The notes: a model not told the origin generated them from the sequence alone. A stretch of DNA of 64,000 nt from Streptomyces rimosus (GCF_008704655.1 NZ_CP023688.1:9297155-9361154); one strand, 5' to 3'; counted from the first letter of the stretch, positions 27,253-36,639 are shown. Numbers and translations are program-made.

Positions 27253-27648
27253 ATGCCGGGCGGCGGGCAGCATGCCGCACTGGATCCTTGTCTCTGTCCG
27301 GCAGGGGTGCGTACTGGGCGCGGGCCCCAGGCCGACAGCCTCGGACGCGACGATGGCTCCAACCGGTCCCCGAACGCCGAGTGGGTCACGGTGAAGAACA
27401 CCGGCCGCCACGCGGTCAACCTCACCGGCTGGACGTTGACCAGCCAGCGTACCCACGTCACCTACCGTTTCCACTTGTGCCTGGGCGGTCACCGGCAGGT
27501 CCGCGTCCACGTCGGCCGCGGCCTCGACACGATGCGCGGTGTCTACCAGAACCGCCGCACCTACGCGTGGGACAACCACTGCGACACCGCCACCCTGCGC
27601 AACGACCACCGCCTGGTCGTCGACACCAAGCACTGGAACCACCGGTAA
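27253..27648 (+). CDS. Lamin-tail-domain protein, N-terminus disrupted
   Basis: The C-terminal 90 residues are a bacterial lamin tail domain: NAEWVTVKNTGRHAVNLTGW, RVHVGRGLDTMRGVYQNRRT and WDNHCDTATLRNDHRLVVDT. These Ig-like domains occur on exported actinobacterial proteins. ATG 27253 has GAAGGGGGG upstream, but the first 40 residues do not form a signal peptide, and a signal-like segment may exist in another frame, so the 5' part is likely frameshifted. A strong terminator follows. Confidence 0.6.
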   Translation: MPGGGQHAALDPCLCPAGVRTGRGPQADSLGRDDGSNRSPNAEWVTVKNTGRHAVNLTGWTLTSQRTHVTYRFHLCLGGHRQVRVHVGRGLDTMRGVYQNRRTYAWDNHCDTATLRNDHRLVVDTKHWNHR

Positions 27649-27672
27649 CAGGCCGGTCGGCCGGCACCGGGC

Positions 27673-27710
27673 CCGGGTGTGCCGCAACCGAGGGGCTGCG
27701 GCACACCCGG
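27673..27710 (+). terminator. Terminator after the lamin-tail gene
   Basis: A perfect 14-base stem, CCGGGTGTGCCGCA (27673-27686) with TGCGGCACACCCGG (27697-27710), and a ten-base loop, 25 bases after the stop. Confidence 0.75.
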
Positions 27711-27874
27711 AGCCGTACTCCCGCGCGGCGGCAAGCTGCGGGGCCAGGACGCCGGCCCCGCAGATGCGTGGACGGAAACGGGCCAAGCGGTCAAGACAGA
27801 CACCGAACCTAGGGGCCTCCCGTACGGCAATGGCCTGCCGATCTGGTCATGTCCGCGCTTCTCCGGAGGCTGCG

Positions 27875-28577
27875 ATGTTCCTGCCTTCGTCTGCGCTGCG
27901 GCCTGCGGTGGCCGTGCTGGTGGGCGCTGCGCTGTTTGCCGGCTGCACCGGCGGCAACGGTGGTGGTTCCGCCAGCGGCAAGCGCCGGGAGAGCGCAGGG
28001 GCGTCCGGCGCGGCGCCGGCCCGCTCCGCCGCTTCCGCAAGCGGCGGTGCCGCCTCGTCGCTGATTGCGAACGGGCCGGGCCCGCAGGCGCACTACACGG
28101 TCCAGGCTCAGCCCGCCCCCGGTACCTGCCACTACCGCACCGTCCACGGCCAGCCGCTGCAGGACGCCTCCTGCACCCCGGGCGCACTGAACCCGGACGT
28201 CATCCAGGCGACGCTGAAGACCGCCGTGTGCCGCACCAGCGGCTTCACCTCGACGATCCGCCCGCCGGTGTCCGTCACCAGCGTCGAGAAGAGGGCGAAC
28301 GTCCGCTCCTGTGGCTACGCCGCGAGCCTGCACGACGCCGAGTACGGCCACCTGATCTCCCTGGAGCTCGGCGGCGCTCCCAACGACGCCAGGAACTTGT
28401 GGGTCGAACCCCCCGCCCCCTGGCCACACGCCCGGCAGCGGGCCCACCAACCCCAAGGGCGCCGTGGGGAACAAGCTGCACCAGGCGCTGTGCGCGGGGC
28501 AGGGCACCCTCGCCCAGGTCCAGCAGGCCATCGCCACCGACTGGACCACCGCCCTGGCCACCCTCCACCTCACATGA
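27875..28577 (+). pseudogene. HNH-like lipoprotein gene with a late frameshift
   Basis: ATG 27875 follows CTCCGGAGG. The protein starts with a lipoprotein signal (VAVLVGAALFAGC), then a Ser/Ala-rich linker and an exported domain that ends HDAEYGHLISLELGGAPNDA and RNLWVEP. The last pattern is that of HNH-type nucleases (D/E-H-L-x-x-L-E-L-G-G-x3-D-x-R-N-L-W). Just after, at a C-rich run near 28410, the frame changes. The expected continuation (GPTNPKGAVGNKLHQALCAG and WTTALATLHLT) is in another frame and stops at 28577. The original product would be about 233 residues. The break may be real or a homopolymer error. Confidence 0.65.
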
Positions 28578-28590
28578 ACGGCACCCCGGC

Positions 28591-29448
28591 TCAGGGGCGG
28601 CGGGCGATCCAGGTGGTGCGGGTGGTGCGCACGCTCAGGTCGTCTCGGTGCGCGATGCTGTGCGGCTGCGTCTCATCCAGCAGGGCGTCCAAGGCGTTCA
28701 GATCGTCCGCGTCCAGGGTGTCGGTGGCATGGGATCGCAGCTTGGCCAGGCAGATCTGGGCGTAGGTGTTCAGAGCTGGCCCTGCCTGGGTGCCGTCGAG
28801 ACGGATCCCGAAGGGGCGGCGCTCTTCCACGACGAATCCGGCCCCCGTCAGAGCACCGGTCCATTCGTGGGGCGGCTGGGTATTCGTGGCGTTGTGCAGG
28901 CGGGCCTCCAGGCCGGGCCGGCCCACACCGGCGTCCTCGGGCAGGAAGCGGGGGAAGAAGTCCATTTCGGTGACGGCGATGAGCCCACCGGGACGCAGCT
29001 GCTCGAAAGCCCGGGTAAAGGTGCCGGCGGGATCGGCTACGTGGTGCAGGAACGCAGCGGCCCAGATCAGGTCGTAGGGCCCTCCTTCCTTGATCTTCGT
29101 CCAGGGCTCGTCGAGGTTCGCCTCCAGAGTGCTGATGCGGTCGGCGACGCCGCGTGCAGCCGCTTGCTTCTGCAGTCGGTGCAGCATGTGCGGAGAGATG
29201 TCCACCGCCGTCACCCGCGCGGCGGGGAACTGCCGGATGAGGGCAAGGCTGCCGGTGCCCGGGCCGCTGCCGAGATCCAGGATCCGGGCCGGGGCAGGGC
29301 CGGCGAGATGGGACAGAAGGTCGGTCAATTGCGCGAGGTAGGGAGCGAGGAGCTCGGCATCGAGTTCCAGCAGCTGCGCCATCGCGATGTCCGCGCCCCC
29401 CGCCCGCTCGTGCCCTATATGCCCATTCGTGTCATGGTGTGTGGTCAT
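28591..29448 (-). CDS. SAM-dependent class I methyltransferase
   Basis: A 285-residue protein with motif I ARILDLGSGPGTGSLAL, an acidic end to strand 2 (RVTAVDISPHML), motif II/III around PYDLIWAAAFLHHV and a post-motif LRPGGLIAVTEMDFFPRFLP. The length and motif order are those of trans-aconitate-methyltransferase-like or UbiE-like enzymes. The methyl acceptor is unknown. It is divergent from an XRE-cupin regulator, with 48 bases and a palindrome between them, and its 3' end almost touches the stop of the HNH lipoprotein gene on the other strand. Confidence 0.9.
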   Translation of the reverse strand: MTTHHDTNGHIGHERAGGADIAMAQLLELDAELLAPYLAQLTDLLSHLAGPAPARILDLGSGPGTGSLALIRQFPAARVTAVDISPHMLHRLQKQAAARGVADRISTLEANLDEPWTKIKEGGPYDLIWAAAFLHHVADPAGTFTRAFEQLRPGGLIAVTEMDFFPRFLPEDAGVGRPGLEARLHNATNTQPPHEWTGALTGAGFVVEERRPFGIRLDGTQAGPALNTYAQICLAKLRSHATDTLDADDLNALDALLDETQPHSIAHRDDLSVRTTRTTWIARRP

Positions 29449-29489
29449 GCCTCGACGTTAAGGCGATCACTGCCGAGACGGCATAGGGT

Positions 29490-29506
29490 CTTGCCAATGG
29501 AGCAAG
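29490..29506. promoter_or_regulatory. Palindrome over the XRE-cupin start codon
   Basis: CTTGC (29490-29494), seven bases including the ATG at 29497, then GCAAG (29502-29506). It lies between the divergent methyltransferase and XRE-cupin genes and is a candidate operator for the regulator. Confidence 0.4.
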
Positions 29507-30069
29507 AATCGACGCTGGACGCCACTGTCAGGATGCGCATCAGGTCCCTGCGCAAGGCGCGAGGCTGGTCACTGGACAACCTCGCCGAACGCGCGGGTAT
29601 CAGCCCCTCCCAGCTCAGCCGCATCGAGACCGGCCACCGGCGCCTCAGCCTGGACCAGCTCACCGCCATCGCCGCCGCACTGGGCAAATCCCTCGACGAG
29701 CTCGTGGAGTCCCCCGACGACTCCGACGTCGTCATCCGGCCCGAGCGCGACGAGCGCCGCGGCCTGACCACCTGGCTGCTCAGCAAAGACGACGGACCGC
29801 AGGGCCTGACCGTCGGCAAGATGCGCATCACCGAGCAGGCCGGCGGTGTCGGCCCGGACGACTTCGGCGTTCACCCCGGTCGCGACTGGTTCACCGTCCT
29901 GTCCGGCACCGTCGTCCTCTACCTCGGTGAACGCGTCATCCGCGTCGAGACGGGGCAAGCCGCATCATTCGCCACCATGACCCCGCACACCCTGCGCAGC
30001 GACCGCGGCCCCGCCGAGATCCTGATCATCCTCGACCACAACGGCGAACGCAGCCATCTCGGTACCTGA
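29497..30069 (+). CDS. XRE-family regulator with C-terminal cupin domain
   Basis: A 190-residue protein. Residues about 12-66 are a helix-turn-helix (MRIRSLRKARGWSLDNLAER, ISPSQLSRIETGHRRLS). The C-terminal half is a cupin beta barrel (HPGRDWFTVLSGTVVLYLGE and VETGQAASFATMTPHTL). This two-domain form is common in regulators that sense a small ligand through the cupin. It is divergent from the methyltransferase gene and probably controls it and itself. Confidence 0.92.
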   Translation: MEQESTLDATVRMRIRSLRKARGWSLDNLAERAGISPSQLSRIETGHRRLSLDQLTAIAAALGKSLDELVESPDDSDVVIRPERDERRGLTTWLLSKDDGPQGLTVGKMRITEQAGGVGPDDFGVHPGRDWFTVLSGTVVLYLGERVIRVETGQAASFATMTPHTLRSDRGPAEILIILDHNGERSHLGT

Positions 30070-30712
30070 AGACGGCAGGCGTTGACAACGCTCGTGGCCA
30101 ATACACCCAGGAGGCCGCGGCTGCGGAGGCACTGTGGTGATCCGTGTCCTTGCGGCCCAGAGGAGGCTGAAGCACGGATGCCGGCCTATGCGGGTACCTG
30201 GCGGACGGGCCTTAACCGGTCGTTGTGGTGCGGCGGGGCGATCTGCGATGACGCAGCGACCGGCGCAGTGCGCGAAGGGCCGCCGCCCGCGCTTGGTCTA
30301 CGTCCCGGCCGGCGCCATGGAGATGCTCGGCCCCTATCCGCTGATCGAGCGCCCCGGCATCGTGGCCGCCCAACGCACGCTGCGCCGATGCCACCGTGAG
30401 CTGTTCGTCGTCGACCGCCTGAGGGCCGATGGCACCCGGGCGCGCGGGGCGCTGGACGGCGTCACGATCACCCGGACGGTCACGATGTTCAAGCCAGGGC
30501 GGCATGCTGCCGGGTGAGATGGGGCAGCTCCATGACCTCGCCGAGGCCTGCCGCGCCGACGGCTACTGGGACTTCTTCCTCACGGCCACGGCGCTGCGCT
30601 CACCGGCGGGGGCGGCTCCTCCGTCAGCCCGGTCGCCATCCGCGGACCCGGCTGCGGACCGTCGGGTTACGGTGGACGGCAGCTCGTTCGAGACATGAGG
30701 GTGAGGGCGAGG
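30070..30712. other. 640-base stretch without a supported gene
   Basis: A plus-strand frame between about 30280 and 30517 has protein-like composition (LVYVPAGAMEMLGPYPLIER, ELFVVDRLRADGTRARGALD) but no start in context and no family I know. A 19-base string at 30218-30236 is shared with 40656-40674. Otherwise nothing recognisable is seen. Confidence 0.35.
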
Positions 30713-31120
30713 ATGATGGCGGTGGCGAACACGGCGCAGGCAGCACCGGTGCCCGAGTGGGTCGTGAAGTTCATGGACGCCATCGACACGCTGGAGTTCG
30801 AGGAGGGTTTCGCGCCGCTGACGGAGGACACCGACATGTTCTTCGGCACCGCGCATGTCCACGGTGTCGAGGCCATCAAGGCGTTTTTCGTCAAGATCGA
30901 CGAGCCCCTGGTCATCACGCACGAGGTCCTGGAGTTCTGGACCGCGGGCGACGGCGTCCGCCTGCTGCGGGGAGAGGCCATCATGGCCAAGAAGAGCGAA
31001 CCGGACCGCGTGGTGCGCGCCCCGTTCACGCACATCTTCTACCTCGCTGACGAGGACCCGGTGCGTGTCCGGGAACTGCGCGTCAGCGCAGGCCCGTTGC
31101 AGACCGACGCGGTGATGTAG
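30713..31120 (+). CDS. NTF2-like (SnoaL-type) protein
   Basis: About 135 residues. The features are a helical start (PEWVVKFMDAIDTLEFEEGF), then strands including MFFGTAHVHGVEAIKAFFVK and VLEFWTAGDGVRLLRGEAIM, typical of the small cone-shaped NTF2/SnoaL fold. ATG 30713 or 30716 follow GAGGGCGAGG. The fold hosts isomerases, cyclases and binding proteins, so the activity cannot be inferred. Confidence 0.75.
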   Translation: MMAVANTAQAAPVPEWVVKFMDAIDTLEFEEGFAPLTEDTDMFFGTAHVHGVEAIKAFFVKIDEPLVITHEVLEFWTAGDGVRLLRGEAIMAKKSEPDRVVRAPFTHIFYLADEDPVRVRELRVSAGPLQTDAVM

Positions 31121-31332
31121 CCGCTCGCGCCGCCTGGGCGAGCTCGGGCCCGCAGGTGGCGCAATCGCAGTGGAACACCCTGTGGAAGCGGCTGAACGCT
31201 GCACGCAAGCGTGCCGGCGAGAAGCTGTGTTATCCCTCCTGCTTGGTGCCTCTGTAAGGGGTGGGACCGGGGCTCATTCAAAGGCGCGGCCGTATGTGGC
31301 GGACGGGCTGCGGCCGGTGCGCGGCGCGCACA

Positions 31333-31490
31333 GCTTCTCGAACTCCTGGAGGGCGGGCCGCCGCAGATTCGCCCGGTCCCGGCGACCACCGATCTCGGCG
31401 AGGCGCTGGGCTGGGTAGGCGCGCTCGGCGGTGTGGAAGGCATCGTGTCCAAGCCGGACCGGCCCTACGCGGCCGGCCGTACGGCTGGCC
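31333..31490 (+). pseudogene. ATP-dependent DNA ligase remnant, copy 2
   Basis: The frame reads LLELLEGGPPQIRPVPATTD, LGEALGWVGALGG and VEGIVSKPDRPYAAGRTA, then stops matching at 31485. It is closely similar to copy 1 at 14326 over the same stretch, but uninterrupted by a stop. It joins an SDR fragment on the other strand. Confidence 0.75.
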
Positions 31491-31760
31491 CGACCAGGTT
31501 GGTGACCCCGGAGGTGCCAACCGGGCCCGGCGAGTTGGCGTTGACCCGGATGCCGCGGCCCTTGAGCTCGTTGGCCCAGACCCGGGCGAAAGAGCGTACG
31601 GCGGCCTTGGACGCCGCGTACAGACCGAACCCCTTGGCGCCGTTGTCGGCGGCGGTGGAGGCGTTCAGGATGTCCGAGGCGCCGTCGTGAGCAGCGGCAG
31701 CGCCTTCTGCACGGTGAACAGGGCGGTGCTCAGGAGGCGCGGTAAGCGGTTCGTTCGGCC
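31490..31760 (-). pseudogene. SDR fragment
   Basis: On the minus strand the frame reads GLYAASKAAVRSFARVWANE and LKGRGIRVNANSPGPVGTSG, the Y-x3-K active-site region of a short-chain dehydrogenase with the P-G motif after it. A shift near 31690 precedes an NASTAADNGAKGF segment. The N-terminal cofactor half is missing. Confidence 0.7.
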
Positions 31761-31853
31761 TCTCGTGCGGATGCGCGTGACGTCAGCCGGCCCGTACCGG
31801 TCGTCAGCGAGGCGGTCGTCGGCGGAGGCGATGGCGACTGGTGTCCGCGGCCG

Positions 31854-33134
31854 TCATCCAGCGGGGCTGTCCGAGGGCTGGGGTTTGCCGAGCATCTGGC
31901 AGATGGCCGCTTCGACGAGGGCCTTGTTGTTGGTGGCGGCCTTTTTCTCCTTGATGCCGAAGTTCGTGCTCGTCAGGACGGCGACGCTGCGTCGGCCGCT
32001 CGCGTCGGTGTAGATCTCGCTGGAGTAGCCGGGCAGGCCGCCGGTGTGCCCCCAGACGGTGCCGCAGGTGGTGTCCACCCGCATCAGCCCCAGTCCGTAG
32101 CCGCCGCCCTCCTCGGGAGCGTCGACCGTGGTGCGCATCTGCTCCAGCTGTGCCTTGGGCAGCAGTTCGCCGGAGATCAGCGCGGTCAGGAAGCGCTGCC
32201 AGTCGTGTGCGGTGGAGACCATGCCGCCGGCCGCCCAGGACCAGCTCGGGTCGATGGCAGAGGTGTCGATGTTGCCCCCGGAACGCTCAGGACCGGCGAA
32301 TCCGACGCCTTCGGGCAGGTCAACGGTCCCGGAGAGGATGGCCTTCAGACGCTCGGCGTCCGGCTCGTAGCCGGTCACGTGCTGCTGGCCGGTGTTCCAG
32401 CCGGCCTTCGTGGCGAGGTAGGAGTCCTTCATGCCGAGCGGCCCGGTGATTTTCTTCTTGATCAGCTCGGCCAGGCCGCTCCCGGTGGCCTTCTCGAGAA
32501 TCAGTCCCAGCGCCTCGTAGTTGGCGTTGCTGTACGAGTACGTCTCGCCGGGCTCGGCCGGCGGGGCCTGTCCGGGCGTGACGGCGAGCAGCTGCTGCGG
32601 TGTCCAGGCGCGCTTGTCCTGACCGGTGAGGGAGGGCAGGAACTGCGGGGTCAGCAGGAAGTCGCCCAGGCCGCTGGTGTGGTTGAGCAGCATCCGTACG
32701 GTGATGTCCTTGCCGCCCTTGACCAGTCCGGGCAGCCACTGCTCCACCGTGTCGTCGAGGCCGATCCTCTTGTCGGCGACCTGCTGCAGGACGAGGGTGG
32801 CGGTGACCGTCTTGGTGTTGGAGCCGACCCGAAACCGGTCGCCGGCGGCGATGCGGTGGTCGTCCTCCGTCCAGGCGGCCTGCCGGGCGAGCTCGACGGG
32901 CTTGCCGTCGCCGGAGTCGATGCGGACGATGACGCCCAGGGAGCCGGTGTCCGCCGCCTTCTGCGCCAGGCCGGCCAGCCGCGCGGCGGCCGCTGTGCCG
33001 GCCGCGCTCCGTCCGGCCCCGTCCGACCCAGCATCCGAGCAGCTGACGAGCGCCGCGCCCAGGCAGGTCGCCAACGCTATGGTCAGCGCCCCCCGACGGA
33101 TCCGGTGACGGCGCGACGACATGTGTGAGGACAT
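31854..33134 (-). CDS. Serine hydrolase of the class C beta-lactamase/D-Ala-D-Ala carboxypeptidase family, lipoprotein
   Basis: A 426-residue exported protein. A lipoprotein signal (LATCLGAALVSC, lipid Cys32) is followed by the penicillin-binding fold: S-x-x-K at Ser105-Lys108 (SNTK), the YSN motif in TYSYSNANYEALGL, and HTGG near the C-terminus in place of KTG. These are the active-site elements of D-alanyl-D-alanine carboxypeptidases and class C-like esterases. ATG 33134 follows GAAGGGAAC. It lies downstream of, but separated by 220 bases from, a NarL-type two-component system transcribed the same way, and may respond to cell-envelope stress. Confidence 0.93.
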   Translation of the reverse strand: MSSHMSSRRHRIRRGALTIALATCLGAALVSCSDAGSDGAGRSAAGTAAAARLAGLAQKAADTGSLGVIVRIDSGDGKPVELARQAAWTEDDHRIAAGDRFRVGSNTKTVTATLVLQQVADKRIGLDDTVEQWLPGLVKGGKDITVRMLLNHTSGLGDFLLTPQFLPSLTGQDKRAWTPQQLLAVTPGQAPPAEPGETYSYSNANYEALGLILEKATGSGLAELIKKKITGPLGMKDSYLATKAGWNTGQQHVTGYEPDAERLKAILSGTVDLPEGVGFAGPERSGGNIDTSAIDPSWSWAAGGMVSTAHDWQRFLTALISGELLPKAQLEQMRTTVDAPEEGGGYGLGLMRVDTTCGTVWGHTGGLPGYSSEIYTDASGRRSVAVLTSTNFGIKEKKAATNNKALVEAAICQMLGKPQPSDSPAG

Positions 33135-33355
33135 GACAAGTTCCCTTCGGCGTGACAGTTGCTGCGCGCGCAGAGGGACCTGGCAGCCACCCGTCGGGCG
33201 GCCTTGCGGCGGGTCCCGCGCACACCGACCATTCAGTCAGCGGCGCGCCCCCGCTACATCGCTCGAAGGCGGGCTTCCCGGCGACGCGTGGTCACTCCAA
33301 GGAATGACTCCGAGGTACCCGGCATCTCGCCGCCCCGCCCGCCCACCGGGGCGGG

Positions 33356-34021
33356 TCAGGGCAGGGTGTTCCTGGCCAGTACCGCCGCCTGCGCCCTGCT
33401 CTGGCAGCCGGTCTTCGTGAGCATGCGGCTGACGTGCGTCTTCACCGTGTGCAGGCTCACCATGAGCCGGTCGGCGATCTCGGCGTTGCTCAGCCCGTCC
33501 CGGATCAGACGCAGTACGTCGACCTCCCGCTCAGTGAGGTCCCTCAGCCGGGCCAGTTCCTGGTCGCTGGTCCGGCGTCGGCCGCTGAGATGGCCCTCGA
33601 TGATCCGTTGGGTCACCGCGGGGCTCAGCGCGCTGTGCCCGGCCGCCGCGGCACGGACTGCCCCGGTCAGCTCCTCGTACGAGCTGTTCTTCAGCAGGAA
33701 ACCGGAGGCCCCGGCCGCCAGCGCGTCGTCGACGTACTCGTCCAGGTCGAACGTCGTCAGCATGAGCACCCGGCTGCGCCCCGGCCCGAGCAGTCTCCGG
33801 CGGCCCAGCTCGGCCAGCGCCCACAGACCGTCGCGGCGCGGCATCCGGATGTCCATCAGCAGCACGTCCGGCCGCAGCCGCGCGCACGCCTCGACGGCTT
33901 TCTCACCGTCGTCCGCGGTGCCCGCCACGGTGATGTCCGCCTGGCTGTCCAGGATCGCGCTCAGTCCGGCGCGGATGACCGGCTCGTCGTCCACGACGAA
34001 CACGCTGATCTGCTCAGACAT
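33356..34021 (-). CDS. NarL/LuxR-type response regulator
   Basis: A 221-residue protein: receiver domain with acidic pocket at residues 11-12 and phosphoacceptor Asp57 (VLLMDIRMPRRDG), and a C-terminal LuxR helix-turn-helix (LTEREVDVLRLIRDGLSNAE, LMVSLHTVKTHVSRMLTKTG). ATG 34021 is chosen because it overlaps the histidine kinase stop by eight bases (ATGTCTGA), a common coupling in these pairs. It binds DNA when phosphorylated by the partner kinase. The serine hydrolase gene that follows is a plausible target. Confidence 0.95.
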   Translation of the reverse strand: MSEQISVFVVDDEPVIRAGLSAILDSQADITVAGTADDGEKAVEACARLRPDVLLMDIRMPRRDGLWALAELGRRRLLGPGRSRVLMLTTFDLDEYVDDALAAGASGFLLKNSSYEELTGAVRAAAAGHSALSPAVTQRIIEGHLSGRRRTSDQELARLRDLTEREVDVLRLIRDGLSNAEIADRLMVSLHTVKTHVSRMLTKTGCQSRAQAAVLARNTLP

Positions 34022-35204
34022 CCACACGCTCCAACGGCATCGTGGCCACGACCCGGAAGCCGCCGTCACCGGTCGGGCCCGCGGTGAGTCCGCCGTCCAG
34101 CGCCCCCACCCGTTCCTCCATGCTGACCAGGCCGAGCCCGATGCCCGCGCCGGCCGTGCCGCGCCGCGGGGCGCGACCGTTCACGATCTCGCACCGCAGT
34201 TCTCCCGCGACGCCGTCGACACTCACCCGGACCGGCGCCCCGGGCGCATGCCGACGCGCGTTGACCAGTGCCTCCTGCACGACGCGATACGTCGCCAGCT
34301 GCACCGGCCCCGGTACGGACTCCGGCGCGATGCCCACCGTCAGCCCGGCCGTTCCTCCCGCGGCACGGTGACTGTCCAGCAACGCCTCCAGCTCACCGAG
34401 GCCCGGCACGGGCTGGAGAGGGGCGGCGTCCGCGGGATCGCGCAGCATCCGCAGCAGGTCACGCAGCTCGCCGCTGCTCTGCCGGCCCGCCGCCGCCAGC
34501 CCGTCGGCCTGGACGCGGGCCCAGTCGGGCAGCTCGCCGCCGCGGGCCCGCAGGGTCTCCGCGTGCACGACGAGCAGGGTCAGCGAGTGCGCGACCACGT
34601 CGTGCATCTCTCCGGCGATCCGTGCCCGCTCACGTTGCGTGGCCTGCGCCGCCTCCAGGGCCTGTGCCCGGCGTGCGTCGGCCGCCCGCCGCTCGGCCGC
34701 GGCCAGGAGTTCCTGCCGGGTCCGCGCGGCGAACCCCATGGCCCACGCCAGCGGCATCGGGGCCAGCGCGGCGAGGACATCCAGGCCGCCCTGGAAGTCA
34801 CCGGAGTCGGTCGTCATCCGATTCAGCCACAGTCCGGCCACGCTCAGCACGCTGACGCCGAGGACCGCCGATACGGTCCGCCTCCAGCTCGCGACGTGGT
34901 TGCCCAGGCTGTAGAGCAGCACCGCCAGGGGCAGAAAGACCAGCGGCGACAGCTTGGCTCCCGCGCCCGCACTCCCCACCAGCGCAGCAAAAAGGGCCCC
35001 GAAACCCACGACGAAAGCGGTGGTCGGCAGTCGCCGCCTCAGCAGCAGGACCCCCACGCCCACCGTTTCGTACACGGTGAGCGACGTCCAGGCCGGCCCG
35101 GAGGTGTCCACGTACGGCTGCGACAGCAGCGCCGGCAGAAATGTCAGTACGACCAGCCCGGCGTCAGCGCCCCACCCGGGCCACCTGCCGTCCATTACTC
35201 TCAT
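34014..35204 (-). CDS. Sensor histidine kinase (HisKA_3, NarX/DesK-like)
   Basis: A 396-residue protein. The N-terminal half has four to five membrane helices and no large external loop. The dimerisation and phosphoacceptor box is ARIAGEMHDVVAHSLTLLVV with His201, followed by an HATPase domain (VVQEALVNARRHAPGAPVRV, then GIGLGLVSMEERVG). This class donates phosphate to NarL-type regulators; the regulator gene overlaps it. ATG 35204 is the chosen start, but ATG 35195 is also possible. The signal is probably membrane-linked. Confidence 0.93.
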   Translation of the reverse strand: MRVMDGRWPGWGADAGLVVLTFLPALLSQPYVDTSGPAWTSLTVYETVGVGVLLLRRRLPTTAFVVGFGALFAALVGSAGAGAKLSPLVFLPLAVLLYSLGNHVASWRRTVSAVLGVSVLSVAGLWLNRMTTDSGDFQGGLDVLAALAPMPLAWAMGFAARTRQELLAAAERRAADARRAQALEAAQATQRERARIAGEMHDVVAHSLTLLVVHAETLRARGGELPDWARVQADGLAAAGRQSSGELRDLLRMLRDPADAAPLQPVPGLGELEALLDSHRAAGGTAGLTVGIAPESVPGPVQLATYRVVQEALVNARRHAPGAPVRVSVDGVAGELRCEIVNGRAPRRGTAGAGIGLGLVSMEERVGALDGGLTAGPTGDGGFRVVATMPLERVDV

Positions 35205-35561
35205 CCGCCCGACCCTATGACCTCGCACGCGGGCCTTCATCACTCCAAAGAGCCACTCGCACGCTGTCGTGGCTCGACCCGCCTCACCGAGGACCAAAGG
35301 GCCCGCTCCGTCGACGGCACCACCGTGGCGACGCTCCAGGAAGCGACCTCACCGACGGTGGTGGGGACCTTCTCCAAGTGAGCGTCCGTCACCGTCGGTG
35401 AGGCGGAGCGTGAGTCCGGCGCGGCCGTGTGGCTGTGTCACTTTCGAGGGGAGTCATTTCGAGGTGACTTGGGGAGTTGTTTCGCGGCAGCAGGCAAGAC
35501 CAATGCCAGTGACTTTTGATGTCACTCCTGGCTGTCAGTGCCGGGTGGGAAACTGCCCGGC
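35205..35561. other. Intergenic region between the two-component system and DinB gene
   Basis: About 350 bases with no supported gene. It should hold promoters for the histidine kinase (leftward) and the DinB gene (rightward). I see no clear operator. Confidence 0.4.
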
Positions 35562-36158
35562 ATGATCGAACCGAACCCGAAAGAGGACCTTCTCCGGTAC
35601 TTGCAAGAAGGGCGTGACGCCCTGGTGTGGAAGCTCGATGGGCTCTCGGAGTACGACATCCGCCGCCCGCTGACCCCCACGGGCACGAATCTGTTGGGGC
35701 TGGTCAAGCACGTCGCCAGCGTGGAGTTGGGGTACTTCGGCGACACGTTTGGGCGGCCGTTCTTCAACGAGGAGCCACCGTCCTGGTGGTATACGGAGGA
35801 GTCAGAGCCCAACTCGGACATGTGGGCCGCGGCATACGAATCACGGGAACAGATCGTTGGGTTGTATCGCCAGGCGTGGGAGCACTCCAACAGCACGATC
35901 GCGGCGCTGCCGCTTGACGCGATCGGTCACGTCCCGTGGTGGCCGGAGGAACGCCGAGAGGTGACGCTGAACCACATCCTGGTGCGCGTGATCTCCGATA
36001 CTCAGCGGCACGCCGGTCACGCCGACATCGTGCGAGAGCTCATCGACGGATCCGTCGGCTATTTGCAAGGCAGAGACAGCTTGCCGCCAGGGGATCAGGC
36101 GTGGTGGGAGGGCCACCGGAGCCGACTGGAGCGCGTGGCGCGGGAAGTGAACGGCTGA
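35562..36158 (+). CDS. DinB/DUF664-family protein
   Basis: A 198-residue four-helix-bundle protein. The likely metal-binding histidines are in LLGLVKHVASVE, LNHILVRVISDTQRHAGHAD and GHVPWW. ATG 35562 is preferred over 35538 because the first residues then match family starts. DinB-like proteins of actinobacteria include mycothiol- or bacillithiol-dependent S-transferases; others are unknown. It is monocistronic as far as can be seen. Confidence 0.88.
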   Translation: MIEPNPKEDLLRYLQEGRDALVWKLDGLSEYDIRRPLTPTGTNLLGLVKHVASVELGYFGDTFGRPFFNEEPPSWWYTEESEPNSDMWAAAYESREQIVGLYRQAWEHSNSTIAALPLDAIGHVPWWPEERREVTLNHILVRVISDTQRHAGHADIVRELIDGSVGYLQGRDSLPPGDQAWWEGHRSRLERVAREVNG

Positions 36159-36208
36159 TCTCGCCTGCTGCCGACCCCGTTGGTTCCGGGGCGGCTATGC
36201 GGCACCGT

Positions 36209-36597
36209 TCAGCCGGCTGCGGTCTGCTCGGCCAGGGCTTTGGTGTGGGCGAGGCGATAGGACTCGGTGCCGGTCTGGATGATGGCGCCGTTGAAGGTGA
36301 GCCGGTCGACAATGGCCGCGCAGAGCCGGGGATCGGTGAAGGTCTTCGTCCAGCCGGAAAACGACTCGTTGGAGGCGACGGCGACGCTGTTCTTCTCCTC
36401 ACGTTCGGTCAGGACCTGGAACAGCAACTCGGGCCCGCGCCGGTCGAGTTCCATGTAGCCGAGTTCATCGATGCATAAGAGACCGACACGTCCGTAGCGG
36501 GCGGTCGTCTTGGACAGCTGCTTGCCATCGGCGGCTTCGACCAGCTCGTTGACGAGTTTGGTCGCCAGCACGTAGCGGACGCGGAAGCCTGCATGGC
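36209..36597 (-). mobile_element. IstB-like helper ATPase fragment (IS21 family)
   Basis: The minus-strand frame reads FRVRYVLATKLVNELVEAAD, YGRVGLLCIDELGYMELDRR and SFSGWTKTFTDPRLCAAIVD, the Walker B and sensor regions of IS21 IstB. The N-terminal Walker A part and the IstA transposase are missing. Its left part ends near the DinB stop and its right part adjoins an oxygenase fragment. Confidence 0.85.
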
Positions 36598-36639
36598 GGC
36601 CTCGGTGCCCGCTGCGCTTCCGCTGCCTGGGCTGCGAAC

